A stretch of DNA of 64,000 bases, taken from the NCBI RefSeq assembly GCF_033449965.1, contig NZ_CP137761.1, positions 2,232,001-2,296,000 on the forward strand, given 5' to 3'. A model generated the notes under the pieces. That model saw nothing but the letters and a program-made list of their open reading frames with translations, ran no database searches and was not told where the DNA came from. This stretch comes from Bacillus sp. T3. GTDB taxonomy: Bacteria; Bacillota; Bacilli; Bacillales; Cytobacillaceae. Below, one piece after another: positions 18,883-29,046 of the stretch. The position numbers and the translations under genes were made by a program. Numbering within the stretch: the stretch's first letter is position 1; every line of letters begins with the position of its first letter.

Positions 18883-19482
18883 ATGGCTACTCAATATAGT
18901 TCAAGTTTCAATTTATTAACTTATACACTACTTCCTCCCACCATTTTCATCACCATAGTAAACTATCCCTTATTCTCATCTGAAACCGAAAGTTTTAACA
19001 CAAGAATCCATATTAGAGAAGTTGAAGAAGATTTTTTGTGGTCGGACCGGCTCGAATTCCATTTGATTGACTTGAGTAGTTTCATGGTACAATGGAAAAA
19101 ATACCGACGGAAATTGAAAGATCGAAATGGCCAGGAGTTGCCATGGCTGATGATGTTGTCGGCTGCTGACGCCAAAAGGAAAATTCTCTATAGTGAAATT
19201 TTGGCTGAATTGGAGGAATGGGCGATGAATATTGAAGAAGTTCGCGAAGCGTTAATCGAATGGGAAAACTTAAGTGCTCAAAAGAAGAACCGTGTTGAAT
19301 ACGAAGCTCGATTAAGGGAACTGCGTGATCAATTAAGTAATCTTCAGGGCTATCATCGCAAAGGAATAAAAGAGGGATGCAAAAACATTGCCAGGAAATT
19401 GTTGAATAAAGGATTTCCACTAACGGAAATAGCTGAATTAACAGGATTGACAGAGGATGAAATTCGGGAGTTAGGGATATAA
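18883..19482 (+). pseudogene. 5'-truncated Rpn/PD-(D/E)XK-type transposase-like nuclease
   Basis: The reading lacks a proper start. From about 18907 it matches the second half of the Rpn (PDDEXK_2, YhgA-like) family: LPPTIFITIVNYPLF, an REVEEDFLWSDRLEFHLIDL segment in two parts, then a charged helical region and a small C-terminal helix-turn-helix (NKGFPLTEIAELTGLTEDEI). The nuclease catalytic N-terminus is missing. Rpn proteins are recombination-promoting nucleases often found as scattered remnants. It was probably truncated by a deletion at the aldehyde dehydrogenase junction. Confidence 0.65.
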
Positions 19483-19617
19483 TGTAGTGCATTGCATACT
19501 TAGATCAAACAAATCAAAAAAATGAAAATTTGGTTAATTTTGATCTACCACTAACCAGACAGATTGATAAAAGGCTTAATGAGTAGCTTACAAAAATGAA
19601 TCTTATAATTCTTTAAC

Positions 19618-19661
19618 ATGCTAGGATTAATCCAACAACGGATTGTTCCTAGCATTTTTAT
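19618..19661 (+). terminator. Strong hairpin terminator
   Basis: ATGCTAGGA and TCCTAGCAT, with inner AATCC/GGATT, then TTTTTATG. The stem is nearly perfect. It lies between the Rpn remnant and the NERD-helicase gene. Confidence 0.75.
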
Positions 19662-19740
19662 GTCCGTTTTATTAAATTTACCTAAGCAGTAGGGATTTAG
19701 TGAAAAAAATAGAATACCTGAAGGGAAAGGGGTGTTTAGT

Positions 19741-21400
19741 ATGGCGAAAATGATTCCTGACCTAATCCCGAGTACTATCGAAAACGCTGGTGAGCGGTAT
19801 TTTTACGAAAAAGCGCGTGAACTTCCCGAAACATATACTGTTTTTTATTCCTATAAATATTCTATTGATGATGACCGAACCGACCCTTATGGCCTTCGGG
19901 AAGCCGACTTTGTCATTGTTCATCCTAACTATGGCTTTGTTGTAGTGGAGGTAAAGGAGGGAGAGGTCCAGTATTCAAATGGAATCTGGCAAGAATTTAG
20001 GAGCGGTGGTTATCGGCAATTGTCAAAAGATCCTCTGAAACAAGCCCGCGATTCCATGTTTGCCATATTAAATCGATATCGAGCAGTGAGCCACGACCAT
20101 GACTTTCCACTCCAGGTTCCGGTATGCACTATGTTTCCCTGACACGACTAGAAAAACAGGGATTACCCCTGAGGATTTGCATGAAGAAAGCTGTTGGACA
20201 TCATCGGATATGGAGGACCTGGAAGGAAAAATTAAAGCCTTATTTGCAACTTATGATAAAAGAAATCCAATTGATGCAACGAAACAACTGATCACAAAGG
20301 TTCTATCCCCGTCATTTAAAATGTTTTCAACTCTTGATGACCAGTTCACCAGGCTCACGAATCAAGCTGCCATTATTTTAACTGAGGAACAGGTACGGAT
20401 TCTCGAGGAAACAGAAGAGGACCACCGTAAAATTTTCTTTGGTGCAGCCGGCACAGGTAAAACATTCATTGGAATGAAAAAGGCACTCGACTTGGCGAAC
20501 CAAGGGAAAAAGGTATTGCTCACTTGCTACAACAAGCATTTGGTAACAGTGTTTAACAAGTACGCAGCACATCAGAACATTATCAGAACAAATTTTCATG
20601 ACTTTTTGTACGATACATTAAAGAACAACAGATATAGCTTTGATGATCCCGTTGATTGGAATGAGTTTTACGGAGAAACTCTGCCGAATTTAATGTATGA
20701 TTTGTATACCTTAAAAGAGGAACAGGAAAAGTTTGATGCGATCATTGTAGATGAGGGCCAGGATTTTAAAGGGAATTGGTATTTATGTTTGGATCAAATG
20801 TTAAAAGAAGACGGGCATTTTTATATTTTTGCTGACCGGCATCAGAATCTGTTTGGAAATGGATTGGACTCACTTAAGGATTTTCAGATGTCGAAACACA
20901 AGCTCACGATCAATCTTAGGAATACGCAAAAAATTAACGAATGGTGCCAGCCGTTAATTGGAAATTCCAAACTGAGGTACCGACTTACAGGAGGCATGCC
21001 TGTTGAATACTTTGGCTGGAAGGATTATAAGGATGAAAAGCGGCTAGTTGAAAAAGAATTAAACAAGCTCATCAGCCAAGGACTTTCACCCCAAAAAGTT
21101 ACCATCCTCTCAACCCACAGAAAAGAAAAAAGTTGCTTAAAAGAAATCTACAAAATCGGTTCTGGGGAATGGCCAATCGTCCAATTAGACCAACCGAACG
21201 AGTATGGTATAACATTCAGTACCATCCGCTCCTTTAAAGGGTTGGAATCTGATGTGGTGTTCATTATTGGGGTTAAGAAAAACAGCCCAGTTTGTACCCT
21301 AGCGGATATATATGTCGGCGGAACACGAGCGCGGTTTCTTTTGAAGATCTTTCACCATGAGGATTGGTCGATAGACGAAGTGGGAAATAATCAAGTATAG
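19741..21400 (+). CDS. NERD-domain UvrD/Rep-like superfamily 1 helicase (frame broken)
   Basis: About 553 residues across one break. N-terminal NERD nuclease-related domain (GERYFYEKAREL, READFVIVHPNYGFVVVEVK with the putative PD-(D/E)XK acidic/Lys residues), then an SF1 helicase core: Walker A FGAAGTGKTFIG, Walker B FDAIIVDEGQDFKG, and C-terminal TFSTIRSFKGLESDVVFI. The break is at CCAGG (20112-20116); removing one G gives PLQFRYALCFPDTTR, the normal NERD-to-helicase junction. Likely DNA repair or defence-related processing. It is followed at 29 bases by the HD-domain gene. Confidence 0.82.
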
Positions 21401-21429
21401 AATTGTTTTTAGAAATAGGAGGAAAAGGA

Positions 21430-22292
21430 ATGGATTGTATTGAACAAGCGATAATATTTGCAGCAACAGCACATAGAAATCAGAACCGAAAATCCACTGA
21501 AATACCCTATATTACCCATCCCTTTGCAGTAGGAATGCTTCTGCAAAAGGCAAGATGTAATGATGAAGTGATTGCAGCAGGGATTCTTCATGACACACTA
21601 GAAGACACTTCGACTACATATGCACAATTGGAAGAACAATTCGGTACGCGGATTGCCAATCTTGTGCGGGCGGCTTCTGAACAGGACAAGAGTTTATCCT
21701 GGGAGGAACGGAAGCAGCATACAATAGATGGGTTGAAAAATGCATATTTAGAAGAAATTCAAGTTATTACAGCGGATAAATACCATAATTTGAAGTCCAT
21801 TCAAACAGATTTAAACCAATTTGGCGAGGAGACATGGGGACGCTTTAAACGTGGAAGACGTGACCAGCATTGGTATTATGCTAGCATTGTAAAAGCGCTG
21901 TTACCTAGAAAAAAGAATTCAAGCTGATTGCTGAATTAGAGAAAGTAGTAAAGGAGGTTTTTGGCTCCTTAGAACTCTTCACTAAAGATGAAATTTCACT
22001 TCTATTTTCCTGCACATTCGACATTGATGAAAATATAAGCCATTCTCTTGAAAAATATGGGTTAGTTCATACCGTATCTGAATTAAAAGCAGAAGCAGAT
22101 TCTATTTACCGTCATAATTACGATGGGATTGTTTCTAAATTGGCTGATCTCGAACAAAGAGGAATGTGTTTTCAGTCGAATTCAGAAGGTCCTTTTCTAC
22201 TAGCATCGTACTGTATCGCCTTGCAAAAGAAAACGATGTGGTCGGACAATGAGCTTTATAAATATATGAAGATGAATCGTTCAAAATTATAA
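21430..22292 (+). CDS. HD-domain hydrolase (RelA/SpoT-like) with C-terminal extension (frame broken)
   Basis: The first 165 residues are an HD_4 domain: ATAHRNQNRKSTEIPYITHP, AAGILHDTLEDTSTTYAQL and ITADKYHNLKSI provide the metal-binding His-Asp residues, as in (p)ppGpp or nucleotide hydrolases. The frame ends after LLPRKKNSS at an A run (21909-21914); one more A continues into a conserved-looking tail (KEFKLIAELEKVVKEVF to MKMNRSKL, stop at 22292). The C-terminal 120 residues are not recognised. AGGAGG precedes the ATG at 21430. The substrate could be ppGpp or another nucleotide. Confidence 0.72.
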
Positions 22293-22390
22293 TTCTTGAT
22301 GAGCTGTCAGCAGGACCAGTTTTTCCTTTTCTAAAAATGGACACCAGTTTTTTAATAAAATAATAAACCTAACTAAGTCAAGTCCGATCC

Positions 22391-23000
22391 ATGGAGGTGA
22401 CCAAACTGGAAGCCATTATCTTAGCTGCCGGATATTCCAGTCGAGCAAATGCCTTTAAGATGACTTTACCACTAGGGCAAATGACCGTGTTGGAGCATAC
22501 TCTTTCAAAATTTGAAAGAATATGCAGCAAGGTCATCGTAGTCGGTGGGTATCAGGCCAATATCATTCAAGCTGAAGTCACAAAAATTCACAAGAAAGAT
22601 ATCTATTCGTTTCAACTGGAGTTTGTTTATAATGAAAACTTTGACCAGGGAATGTTTAATTCGATTCAAAAGGGATGTTCAAAAGTAAAGGAATCGACCT
22701 TCTTTATTACCCCAGGTGATTGTCCTCTTGTCAAAAAAAAGACAGTTCAGCTTTTAGCTGAAGAACAAGGGAATTTTGTCATTCCTAGCTTCAATTTTAA
22801 AGGTGGCCATCCAATTAAATTAACAAGTGAAGTGAAGCAAAATATTTTAGATACGAATCCAGATAGTAATTTGCGTATGGTCCTTAACAATTATGAAAAG
22901 AAATACGTAACTGTTGACGATCCGGGGTTCTAATGGATGTGGATACGCCGGAGGATTATCAAAAAGCGGTGGACTATTATAAAAAAAACAATAAAATGTG
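22391..23000 (+). CDS. MocA/PucB-like nucleotidyltransferase (frame broken)
   Basis: About 200 residues across one break. NTP_transf_3 fold with the nucleotide loop LAAGYSSRANAFKM, the metal-binding TPGDCPLV and a typical ending MDVDTPEDYQKAV. Such proteins transfer CMP to molybdopterin for xanthine dehydrogenase-type enzymes, or belong to related sugar-nucleotide groups. The break is in a G run at 22924-22927; a fifth G gives DDPGVLMDVDTPED. The start is uncertain: ATG at 22391, or CTG/GTG a few codons later since GGAGGTG lies at 22394-22400. A plausible partner of the hydroxylase at 53.3 kb, although 31 kb away. Confidence 0.7.
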
Positions 23001-23116
23001 AAATCCGCTAGAGCCATCCCTATGTATCAAAAATAGTTCTTTTTCCTGCTTGATCTTAATTAACAGAACATTCAAACTATAATTAGTGTGAATAAATATG
23101 GCAAAGGAGTGGGGAA

Positions 23117-23902
23117 ATGGAATTTTTATCTTTTCGACAAACTGAGGATATTGCTTATATCACTTTAGAAAATCCAGCTGAATTTAATACTTTATCGATG
23201 AAACTCCTTCAGGAAATGGACGAGCTGTTAACAAAAATCGGGGAAAAAAGAGAAGTGAAGGTAGTTGTTATTGAAGGCTCAGATAAAGTATTTTGTGCCG
23301 GGCATAGTTTAAGAGAGATTGAGGCAAAAACGGAAAATGAAGTGTTAAAGCTGTTTCAAACCTGTCAAACTGTGATGCGGACGATGCGAGACATTCCTCA
23401 GCTTGTGATTTCAAAAGTCCGAAAAGCGGCTGTTGCAGCAGGATGCCAACTAGTTGCTGCCAGTGATATGGCGATTGCCAGTGATGAAGCGAAATTTGCT
23501 ACTCCTGGGATTAATAGTGGTTTGTTTTGCAGCACACCAGCTGTATTTTTAAGCAGAAATATTGGGCGTAAAAAGGCGGTAGAACTATTATTCACAGGGA
23601 ACTTTATGACTGCAGACGAAGCTTTACAGCATGGCTTAGTAAATAAAGTGGTCCCTGTGGAACAGTTAGATGAAGAAACAGAAAGATTAGCGAAACAGGT
23701 AACTAAGCAAAGCTTAAATATTATTGAATTAGGCAAGAGACAATTTTACCAACAAATTAATATGGAAGATTTCCAAGCACTCAATTATGCAACAGAAGTA
23801 ATTGCGCTTAACACCAAACATCCTGATGCCCAAGAAGGAATTCGAGCATTCCTTGAAAAAAGACCACCTGTTTGGAATGATACCAAGAAACCAGTTTTAT
23901 AG
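23117..23902 (+). CDS. Enoyl-CoA hydratase/isomerase family protein
   Basis: 261 residues with the crotonase fold: FCAGHSLREIEA provides the first oxyanion-hole backbone and AAVAAGCQLVAASDMAIASD the second region. The usual catalytic glutamates are not clearly present at both positions, as in the ECHDC3-like subgroup, so hydratase activity is not certain. AAAGGAG precedes the ATG. It is a single-gene unit with no beta-oxidation partners nearby. Confidence 0.82.
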   Translation: MEFLSFRQTEDIAYITLENPAEFNTLSMKLLQEMDELLTKIGEKREVKVVVIEGSDKVFCAGHSLREIEAKTENEVLKLFQTCQTVMRTMRDIPQLVISKVRKAAVAAGCQLVAASDMAIASDEAKFATPGINSGLFCSTPAVFLSRNIGRKKAVELLFTGNFMTADEALQHGLVNKVVPVEQLDEETERLAKQVTKQSLNIIELGKRQFYQQINMEDFQALNYATEVIALNTKHPDAQEGIRAFLEKRPPVWNDTKKPVL

Positions 23903-24043
23903 AATAAGTTGTTTTCACAATGATATCCGATCTATTTTTTTGGATTTGTATATATTTCCATCCTGATCACTATAATAGAGAGGAAATATATAGGAATTTA
24001 GTGAATATTGGTATAGCCAATATTTCTTTAATAGGAGGTAAGC

Positions 24044-24439
24044 ATGGGTAGAGTTATTCATTTCGAAATTCATGTAAATGATATGGAGCGGGCTAAGAGG
24101 TTTTATGGAGAAGTTTTTGGTTGGTCATTTCAGGATTGGAGCGAATATGCAGGAACACCATACTTTGGTGCAGTGACAGGCAATGACAATGAGCTTGGAA
24201 TTAATGGTGCCCTCATGCAACGTCAAAGTGCGCCACTGGAATCAAACCAAAGCATAAATGCATTTGTTTGTACGTTAGGTGTGGGAGATTACGATTCAAC
24301 TGAAGCGAAAATTCTTAACAATGGTGGGAAGGAAGCCATGCCTAAATATGCTTTGCCTGGAATGGCGTGGCAGGGGTACTATTTAGATCCTGAAGGAAAT
24401 ATATTTGGAATTCATCAACCGGATGAAAATGCAAAATAG
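24044..24439 (+). CDS. VOC-family (glyoxalase/bleomycin resistance-like) protein
   Basis: 131 residues with a single vicinal-oxygen-chelate domain of two beta-alpha-beta modules: VIHFEIHVNDMERAKRFYGEVFGW split here as start motif FEIHVNDMERAKRFYGEVFG, and the second-module ending GYYLDPEGNIFGIHQPD. The likely metal ligands are the N-terminal His and the C-terminal Glu/His region. AGGAGG precedes the ATG. The function of this subgroup (YkcA-like) is not known. Confidence 0.82.
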   Translation: MGRVIHFEIHVNDMERAKRFYGEVFGWSFQDWSEYAGTPYFGAVTGNDNELGINGALMQRQSAPLESNQSINAFVCTLGVGDYDSTEAKILNNGGKEAMPKYALPGMAWQGYYLDPEGNIFGIHQPDENAK

Positions 24440-24455
24440 TAGAAAATAGAATTCA

Positions 24456-24491
24456 AAACCCAGCTTTGATAAATTTTCAAAGCTGGGTTTA
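24456..24491. terminator. Bidirectional terminator between convergent genes
   Basis: AAACCCAGCTTTGA and TCAAAGCTGGGTTT form a perfect 14-base-pair stem with an eight-base loop, between the VOC gene and the convergent efflux gene. Confidence 0.8.
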
Positions 24492-24497
24492 GTTATT

Positions 24498-25985
24498 TTA
24501 ATGATCTTCTTTTGCCTGGCTATAGCTTATTCTCTTAGCCTTTTTATTGTCTTCTAAAATTAACGCTTTTTTACTCGGCATGAAAAGTGTCACGATGAAG
24601 GCAAGGATTCCTAAAATAGCAATAAACATATATGCTTCACTTGCGCCATGGATGGAGGACTCCTTCATTAGCTCGGCCTTAGACATGACATCTCCTGATT
24701 GCATCAACTTTGTAGCATAGTTCGTACTGCTTGTTGTCATGATTGTGACGACTAGTGCTGTACCAATCGCTCCTGCTACCTGACGAACTGTGTTCGTAAC
24801 GGCTGACCCATGTGCATTGAGTTGCTTCGGAAGAGAATTCAGACCGGCAGTCGTGATAGGCATCGTTAACAGGGACAGACCCAAGCGCAAGACAACGGTT
24901 CGGATCATCAAATAGCTGTAAGATGTTGTTTCAGTCAAATCGGTCACGCCCCAGATGGCTGCAATCGTTAAAATTAAACCAATCAGAGCAAGCGGCTTTG
25001 CCCCGAATTTATCGAATAAACGGCCTGAAATAGGTGACATAACAGCATTTAATAAAGCTCCTGGCAACAGTAATAAGCCCGTATCAAGGACGGAAAATCC
25101 CCGACTTGCCTGTAAGTAAATGGGCAACAGAATCATATCTGCATACATGACCATCGTTAATAACGTATTCATGATGGCTGTCACCGTGAACATTTTTTCA
25201 TTGAAAACGATAAGATTTAGCAGCGGGTCTGAAGATCGTAGCTGCCGCCAAATAAACAGGCCGAGAAAAATAAGACCTCCGCTTAAATAAGACAACAGGA
25301 ATGTGCTTCCCCAACCATGATTCCCAGCACTGCTAAACCCATAAAGTAGCCCGCCGAATCCTAACGTAGAAAGAAGGATGCTTGTCATATCGAGTTTTGC
25401 CTTCGATGTCTCAGATACATTTACCAGGTATTTAAGCGATAGAAGTATGACGATTAAAGCTAATGGGAACATGCCGATAAAAATCCAGCGCCATGAAAAA
25501 AATTCGATCACGAGCCCCGCTAAGGTTGGGCCAATCGCTGGTGCGAATATCATAACAAGGCCAATCGTTCCCATTGCTGTTCCGCGGCCTTCTGCAGGAA
25601 ATACCATAAGAACGACCATCATTAGTAAAGGCATGATAATTCCGGCACCTGCCGCTTGTATCAAACGGCCTGTTAATAGTATAGGAAAGCTTGGGGCGAT
25701 CGCGTTAATGAAGGTACCAATTAACAGGAATAACATCGAACTGATAAAAAGCTGCCGTGTACTGAAACGCTTCATCAAAAAGGCTGTCACTGGGACTAAA
25801 ATTCCGTTTACGAGCATGAAGCCAGTTGAAAGCCATTGAACTGTAGTTGCTGTTACCTCAAATTCCTTCATCAAATCTGGTAAAACCACGTTTAATATCG
25901 TCTGATTTAATACCGATAAAAATGAGCCTAAAAGCAGAACAAAGAGAAGAACTCCCCTTTTTATTTGTTGTTCAGGTTGATCCAT
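24498..25985 (-). CDS. DHA2-family (EmrB/QacA-like) multidrug:H+ antiporter
   Basis: 495 residues with about 14 hydrophobic segments. The first helix holds SFLSVLNQTILNVVLPDL (family motif D1-like with Asn for the usual Asp), followed by QWLSTGFMLVNGILVP, the loop GRLFDKFGAKP and the antiporter motif C-like GPTLAGLVIEFFSWRWIF. LmrB-like exporters of this type give resistance to lincomycin-like and lipophilic drugs. It is divergent from a TetR gene, with TTGACA-N-TGTCAA inverted repeats between them, the standard local repression arrangement. Confidence 0.88.
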   Translation of the reverse strand: MDQPEQQIKRGVLLFVLLLGSFLSVLNQTILNVVLPDLMKEFEVTATTVQWLSTGFMLVNGILVPVTAFLMKRFSTRQLFISSMLFLLIGTFINAIAPSFPILLTGRLIQAAGAGIIMPLLMMVVLMVFPAEGRGTAMGTIGLVMIFAPAIGPTLAGLVIEFFSWRWIFIGMFPLALIVILLSLKYLVNVSETSKAKLDMTSILLSTLGFGGLLYGFSSAGNHGWGSTFLLSYLSGGLIFLGLFIWRQLRSSDPLLNLIVFNEKMFTVTAIMNTLLTMVMYADMILLPIYLQASRGFSVLDTGLLLLPGALLNAVMSPISGRLFDKFGAKPLALIGLILTIAAIWGVTDLTETTSYSYLMIRTVVLRLGLSLLTMPITTAGLNSLPKQLNAHGSAVTNTVRQVAGAIGTALVVTIMTTSSTNYATKLMQSGDVMSKAELMKESSIHGASEAYMFIAILGILAFIVTLFMPSKKALILEDNKKAKRISYSQAKEDH

Positions 25986-26021
25986 CGTCTATTTCACATT
26001 CCTTCCATTTCATAACTGTAA

Positions 26022-26142
26022 TTGACAGAGTGTCTATAAGTTGATATTGTGTCAATAAATACTAACATAGGAAATATGATAATAGCCATCTACAATTTTG
26101 GATGAAGTGTAAACTAATTGACATTTTTTTATAGGATGTCAA
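26022..26142. promoter_or_regulatory. TetR operator candidates between efflux pump and regulator
   Basis: Two copies of the inverted repeat TTGACA...TGTCAA occur in the divergent gap: 26022-26027 with 26050-26055, and 26118-26123 with 26137-26142. The second copy lies about 35 bases before the tetR start. Positions fit repression of both genes; only the sequence pattern supports this. Confidence 0.5.
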
Positions 26143-26176
26143 ATAAGTGGAAGATAATAGACGAAGGGTTGATAAA

Positions 26177-26734
26177 ATGTCTAAAAAGGAAAAGGTGGAT
26201 CCGCGAATTATACGGACAAAACGAATGTTTACAGAAGCACTAATTTCATTAATTCAGGAAAACGGTGATAAAAGTAAGCTAACGGTCCAGGATATTGCCA
26301 ATCGTGCCGAATTAAATCGAGCAACCTTCTATTTGCATTATCAAGATATTGATGATTTGATGGAGCAAATGATTGAGGAAAATCTTGAAGAATTAAATAA
26401 GACCATGAAAACCTTATCCGAGGAAAATCAGTTAAAGACAAAATCTTCAGCATCCCAGAACCGTCTTGACTTATTCCTGGACCAGTTATATCAGAAGGCT
26501 GGGCTCTACAAAGTGATGATGGAGAACAAGGACTTCCGTAATCGAGTGTTTAAGCTTTTGTTAGAAATTATTGAATTTTGGGATGAACATCGAAAAGAAC
26601 AGGGTCGGTCGTTCAATGTACCGAATGAGATCCTTGCATCCTCAACCCTTGGTATTTTGTCATGGTGGTTAGAGGAGGGCACTCCTTACAGTCCAAGTTA
26701 TCTAGCCAAGCAGATTAGACAAATGCACTATTAA
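26177..26734 (+). CDS. TetR/AcrR-family transcriptional regulator
   Basis: About 185 residues. N-terminal helix-turn-helix: RTKRMFTEALISLIQ, then LTVQDIANRAELNRATFYLHY, the TetR recognition pattern. The C-terminal part is ligand-binding (TetR_C_33-like, ending WWLEEGTPYSPSYLAKQI). ATG at 26177 is preferred over 26147. It probably represses the adjacent DHA2 pump until a drug binds. Confidence 0.85.
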   Translation: MSKKEKVDPRIIRTKRMFTEALISLIQENGDKSKLTVQDIANRAELNRATFYLHYQDIDDLMEQMIEENLEELNKTMKTLSEENQLKTKSSASQNRLDLFLDQLYQKAGLYKVMMENKDFRNRVFKLLLEIIEFWDEHRKEQGRSFNVPNEILASSTLGILSWWLEEGTPYSPSYLAKQIRQMHY

Positions 26735-26780
26735 ATCTTGAGTAAAAAATTGTCATTAGCTTTAAACGTGTTAATAGTAG

Positions 26781-26816
26781 AGGTGTCAAGGTGAGTGTTA
26801 CCTTGACACCTTTTTA
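26781..26816 (+). terminator. Terminator after tetR
   Basis: AGGTGTCAAGGT pairs with ACCTTGACACCT around a seven-base loop; TTTTTATT follows. Confidence 0.8.
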
Positions 26817-26932
26817 TTGATCTTAACAATCAGAATAATGATGTAGATTAAAAAGTTAATAAATAAAATATAAGACACATAATCAGAGTGAAATCACAGA
26901 ATATGGTAAAATAATAGGTGAAAAGAGGCGAT

Positions 26933-28592
26933 ATGAATATGAAAATATTAAGCTCAATTGTTATCATTGTACTTGCTGTTCTTTTAGCTTTGGTGATTGG
27001 TATTATTGGCTATTTTTTTATTTTGTATCGAAAAACGCACCGAATGGACATCAGCCAACAGCAGCATGCGATAAGAAGAAATTATCCTGTTATCAGCAGG
27101 ATTCGTTATTTTATGGAGCAAATAGCCCCAGAAATTAAGCAATACATACTTGATGAAGATCATGAAGGCAAACCGTTTTCCCGACTAGATTTTCAACAGA
27201 TTGTGAAATTGGCGAAGTATGGGAAAAACATCATTTCCTTTGGCAGTAAACGAGACTTTGATCAACCGAATCAATTTTATCTTCGTAATGCTTTCTTTGC
27301 GAAGCAGCTAACCGATTTGGAAGCAGATAATGCAGAATACATTCATACGAAGCAGTATATCGATGCCCCAAACACTAAGCACAACAAACTGACAGAGTAC
27401 CAGGAATTATTTTTTCCAATGAATGAAAAATTGATCGAAACAGAAATGAAGCCTTGGCTTTATAAGGATAAAGAGGCTATTGTGATTGGGGAGAAGACAT
27501 GCAGATATCCTTTTGTGTTGAAAAGTCCGATTGGCATGTCGGGAATGTCGTATGGGGCATTAGGAGAAAATGCGATTGAAGCCCTAGGATTAGGATTGAA
27601 GGATGCATATTCCTTCATGAATACTGGCGAAGGTGGAATCTCTCCTTTTCATTTAAAAAGCGGAGTTGATCTCATCGCCCAAATTGGCCCTGCAAAGTTT
27701 GGTTTTCGTAATCCAGACGGAACTTTCTCTTGGGAGGATCTGCAAAAGAAAGCACAAATTCCTCAAGTTAAAGCGTTTGAACTAAAATTAGGCCAAGGTG
27801 CAAAAATTCGTGGCGGCCACTTAGAGGGTTCGAAAGTAACGCCACTGATCGCCGAAATTCGCGGTGTGGAGCCATGGAAAACGATTAACTCGGCGAACCG
27901 CTTTGATGAATTTTATGATTTTGATACGATGTTTGATTTTATCGAAAAAATTCGCTCGGTATCAGGAAAACCTGGTCGGAATTAAAATGGTGATTGGCAG
28001 CCAGGAGACGTTTGAAGAGTTTGCGCAATATATGGCCTATCATCAACGATATCCAGATTACATTGCCATTGATGGTGGCGAAGGCGGAACAGGAGCCACT
28101 TATCAAGCAATGGCGGATTCAGTAGGCTTACCAATTAAGCCTGCATTGATGATTGCCCAAGACGTGTTAACTGGTTATCAGGTCCGCGATAAACTTAAAT
28201 TATTTGCTAGCGGAAAGCTATTTTCTCCTGATCGAATCGCGATTGCCTTAGCGATGGGAGCGGATGTCGTAGTCATCGCAAGAGGACTCATGATTTCTGC
28301 AGGCTGTATTAGTGCCGGCGTATGTGCGACGGGCAATTGCCCTGTTGGGGTCGCAACTACCAATCCAAAGCTTCAAAAAGCGTTAGTAGTAGAGGAAAAA
28401 CGCTATCGTGTGACTAATTATGTGACTACTTTACGGGAAGAATTGTTCGCGTTATCGGCATCAGCCGGTCTCACCTCTCCAAAACAATTCAAGCCACAGC
28501 ATGTTGTTTATGTGGATAGCAGCTTTCATGTGGTAAATCTAGCTGATTTGCCAAAATATGAATTAAAGGATCATAGGGTTTTGATTTCGTAA
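26933..28592 (+). CDS. Membrane-anchored GltB2-like FMN-binding oxidoreductase (YerD-like; frame broken)
   Basis: About 553 residues across one break. One N-terminal membrane helix (about 5-30), then a glutamate-synthase central/FMN domain: SPIGMSGMSYGALG, MNTGEGGISPFH, AIDGGEGGTGATYQA, and the iron-sulfur-type cysteine motif CISAGVCATGNCPVGV. The break is at CCTGG (27971-27975); removing one G gives SGKPVGIKMVIGSQE. Lone GltB2 proteins lack the glutaminase domain, and their substrate is not settled. GAGGCG upstream of the ATG at 26933 supports this start. Confidence 0.82.
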
Positions 28593-28607
28593 ATATGAGG
28601 TTGAGGA

Positions 28608-28854
28608 GGACATCTGTTCCGTTATTTTCACAAAAAGTGTGGTTTTGATCTGCTAAACGGACAACAGATACTCTACTTGCTAATAAATTGGCATTATACA
28701 GTGGTTTTTATATAAATAGGGTATCCTGTGTCCCCTTAAGTCTAGCAAAAAGGCTATTTTATCAAAATAGGGTCTTCTATGTCCGTTCAATAACCTGCTC
28801 TGTAATTAAATTATTGATTAGCTCAGACCAATCTGGACTGGGCTTTTTTTCATT
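28608..28854. repeat. Dispersed structured repeat, copy A
   Basis: Non-coding element homologous to 52863-53085. It contains four variants of AATARGG-N7-GTCC, two in reverse orientation at the left (GGACATCTGTTCCGTTATT, GGACAACAGATAC) and two forward at the right (AATAGGGTATCCTGTGTCC, AATAGGGTCTTCTATGTCC), plus CACAAAAAGTG near the left end, and ends with CAATCTGGACTGGGC and a run of seven T. It lies between the FMN oxidoreductase gene and the araC-type gene; no ORF. Confidence 0.75.
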
Positions 28855-29046
28855 ATCAAAAAAACACCTAAATAGTAGCAAACGGGCAAAAAAAAACACA
28901 TAAAAATGTGTGGATTTATGTATTGAGAAAATCATCATTGAGGATTGGCTTCATCCACTTTGTCTAAAAGAATAACTTTATATACACTGCTGTAAGTAAC
29001 AGGCAATCTTTTATATAACCGAAAGCCTTGCACGTTTAGCAATAAA

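Noticed and set aside
28608..28854. Insertion sequence
   Set aside because: No transposase frame and no clear terminal inverted repeats or target duplication; kept as a non-coding repeat.
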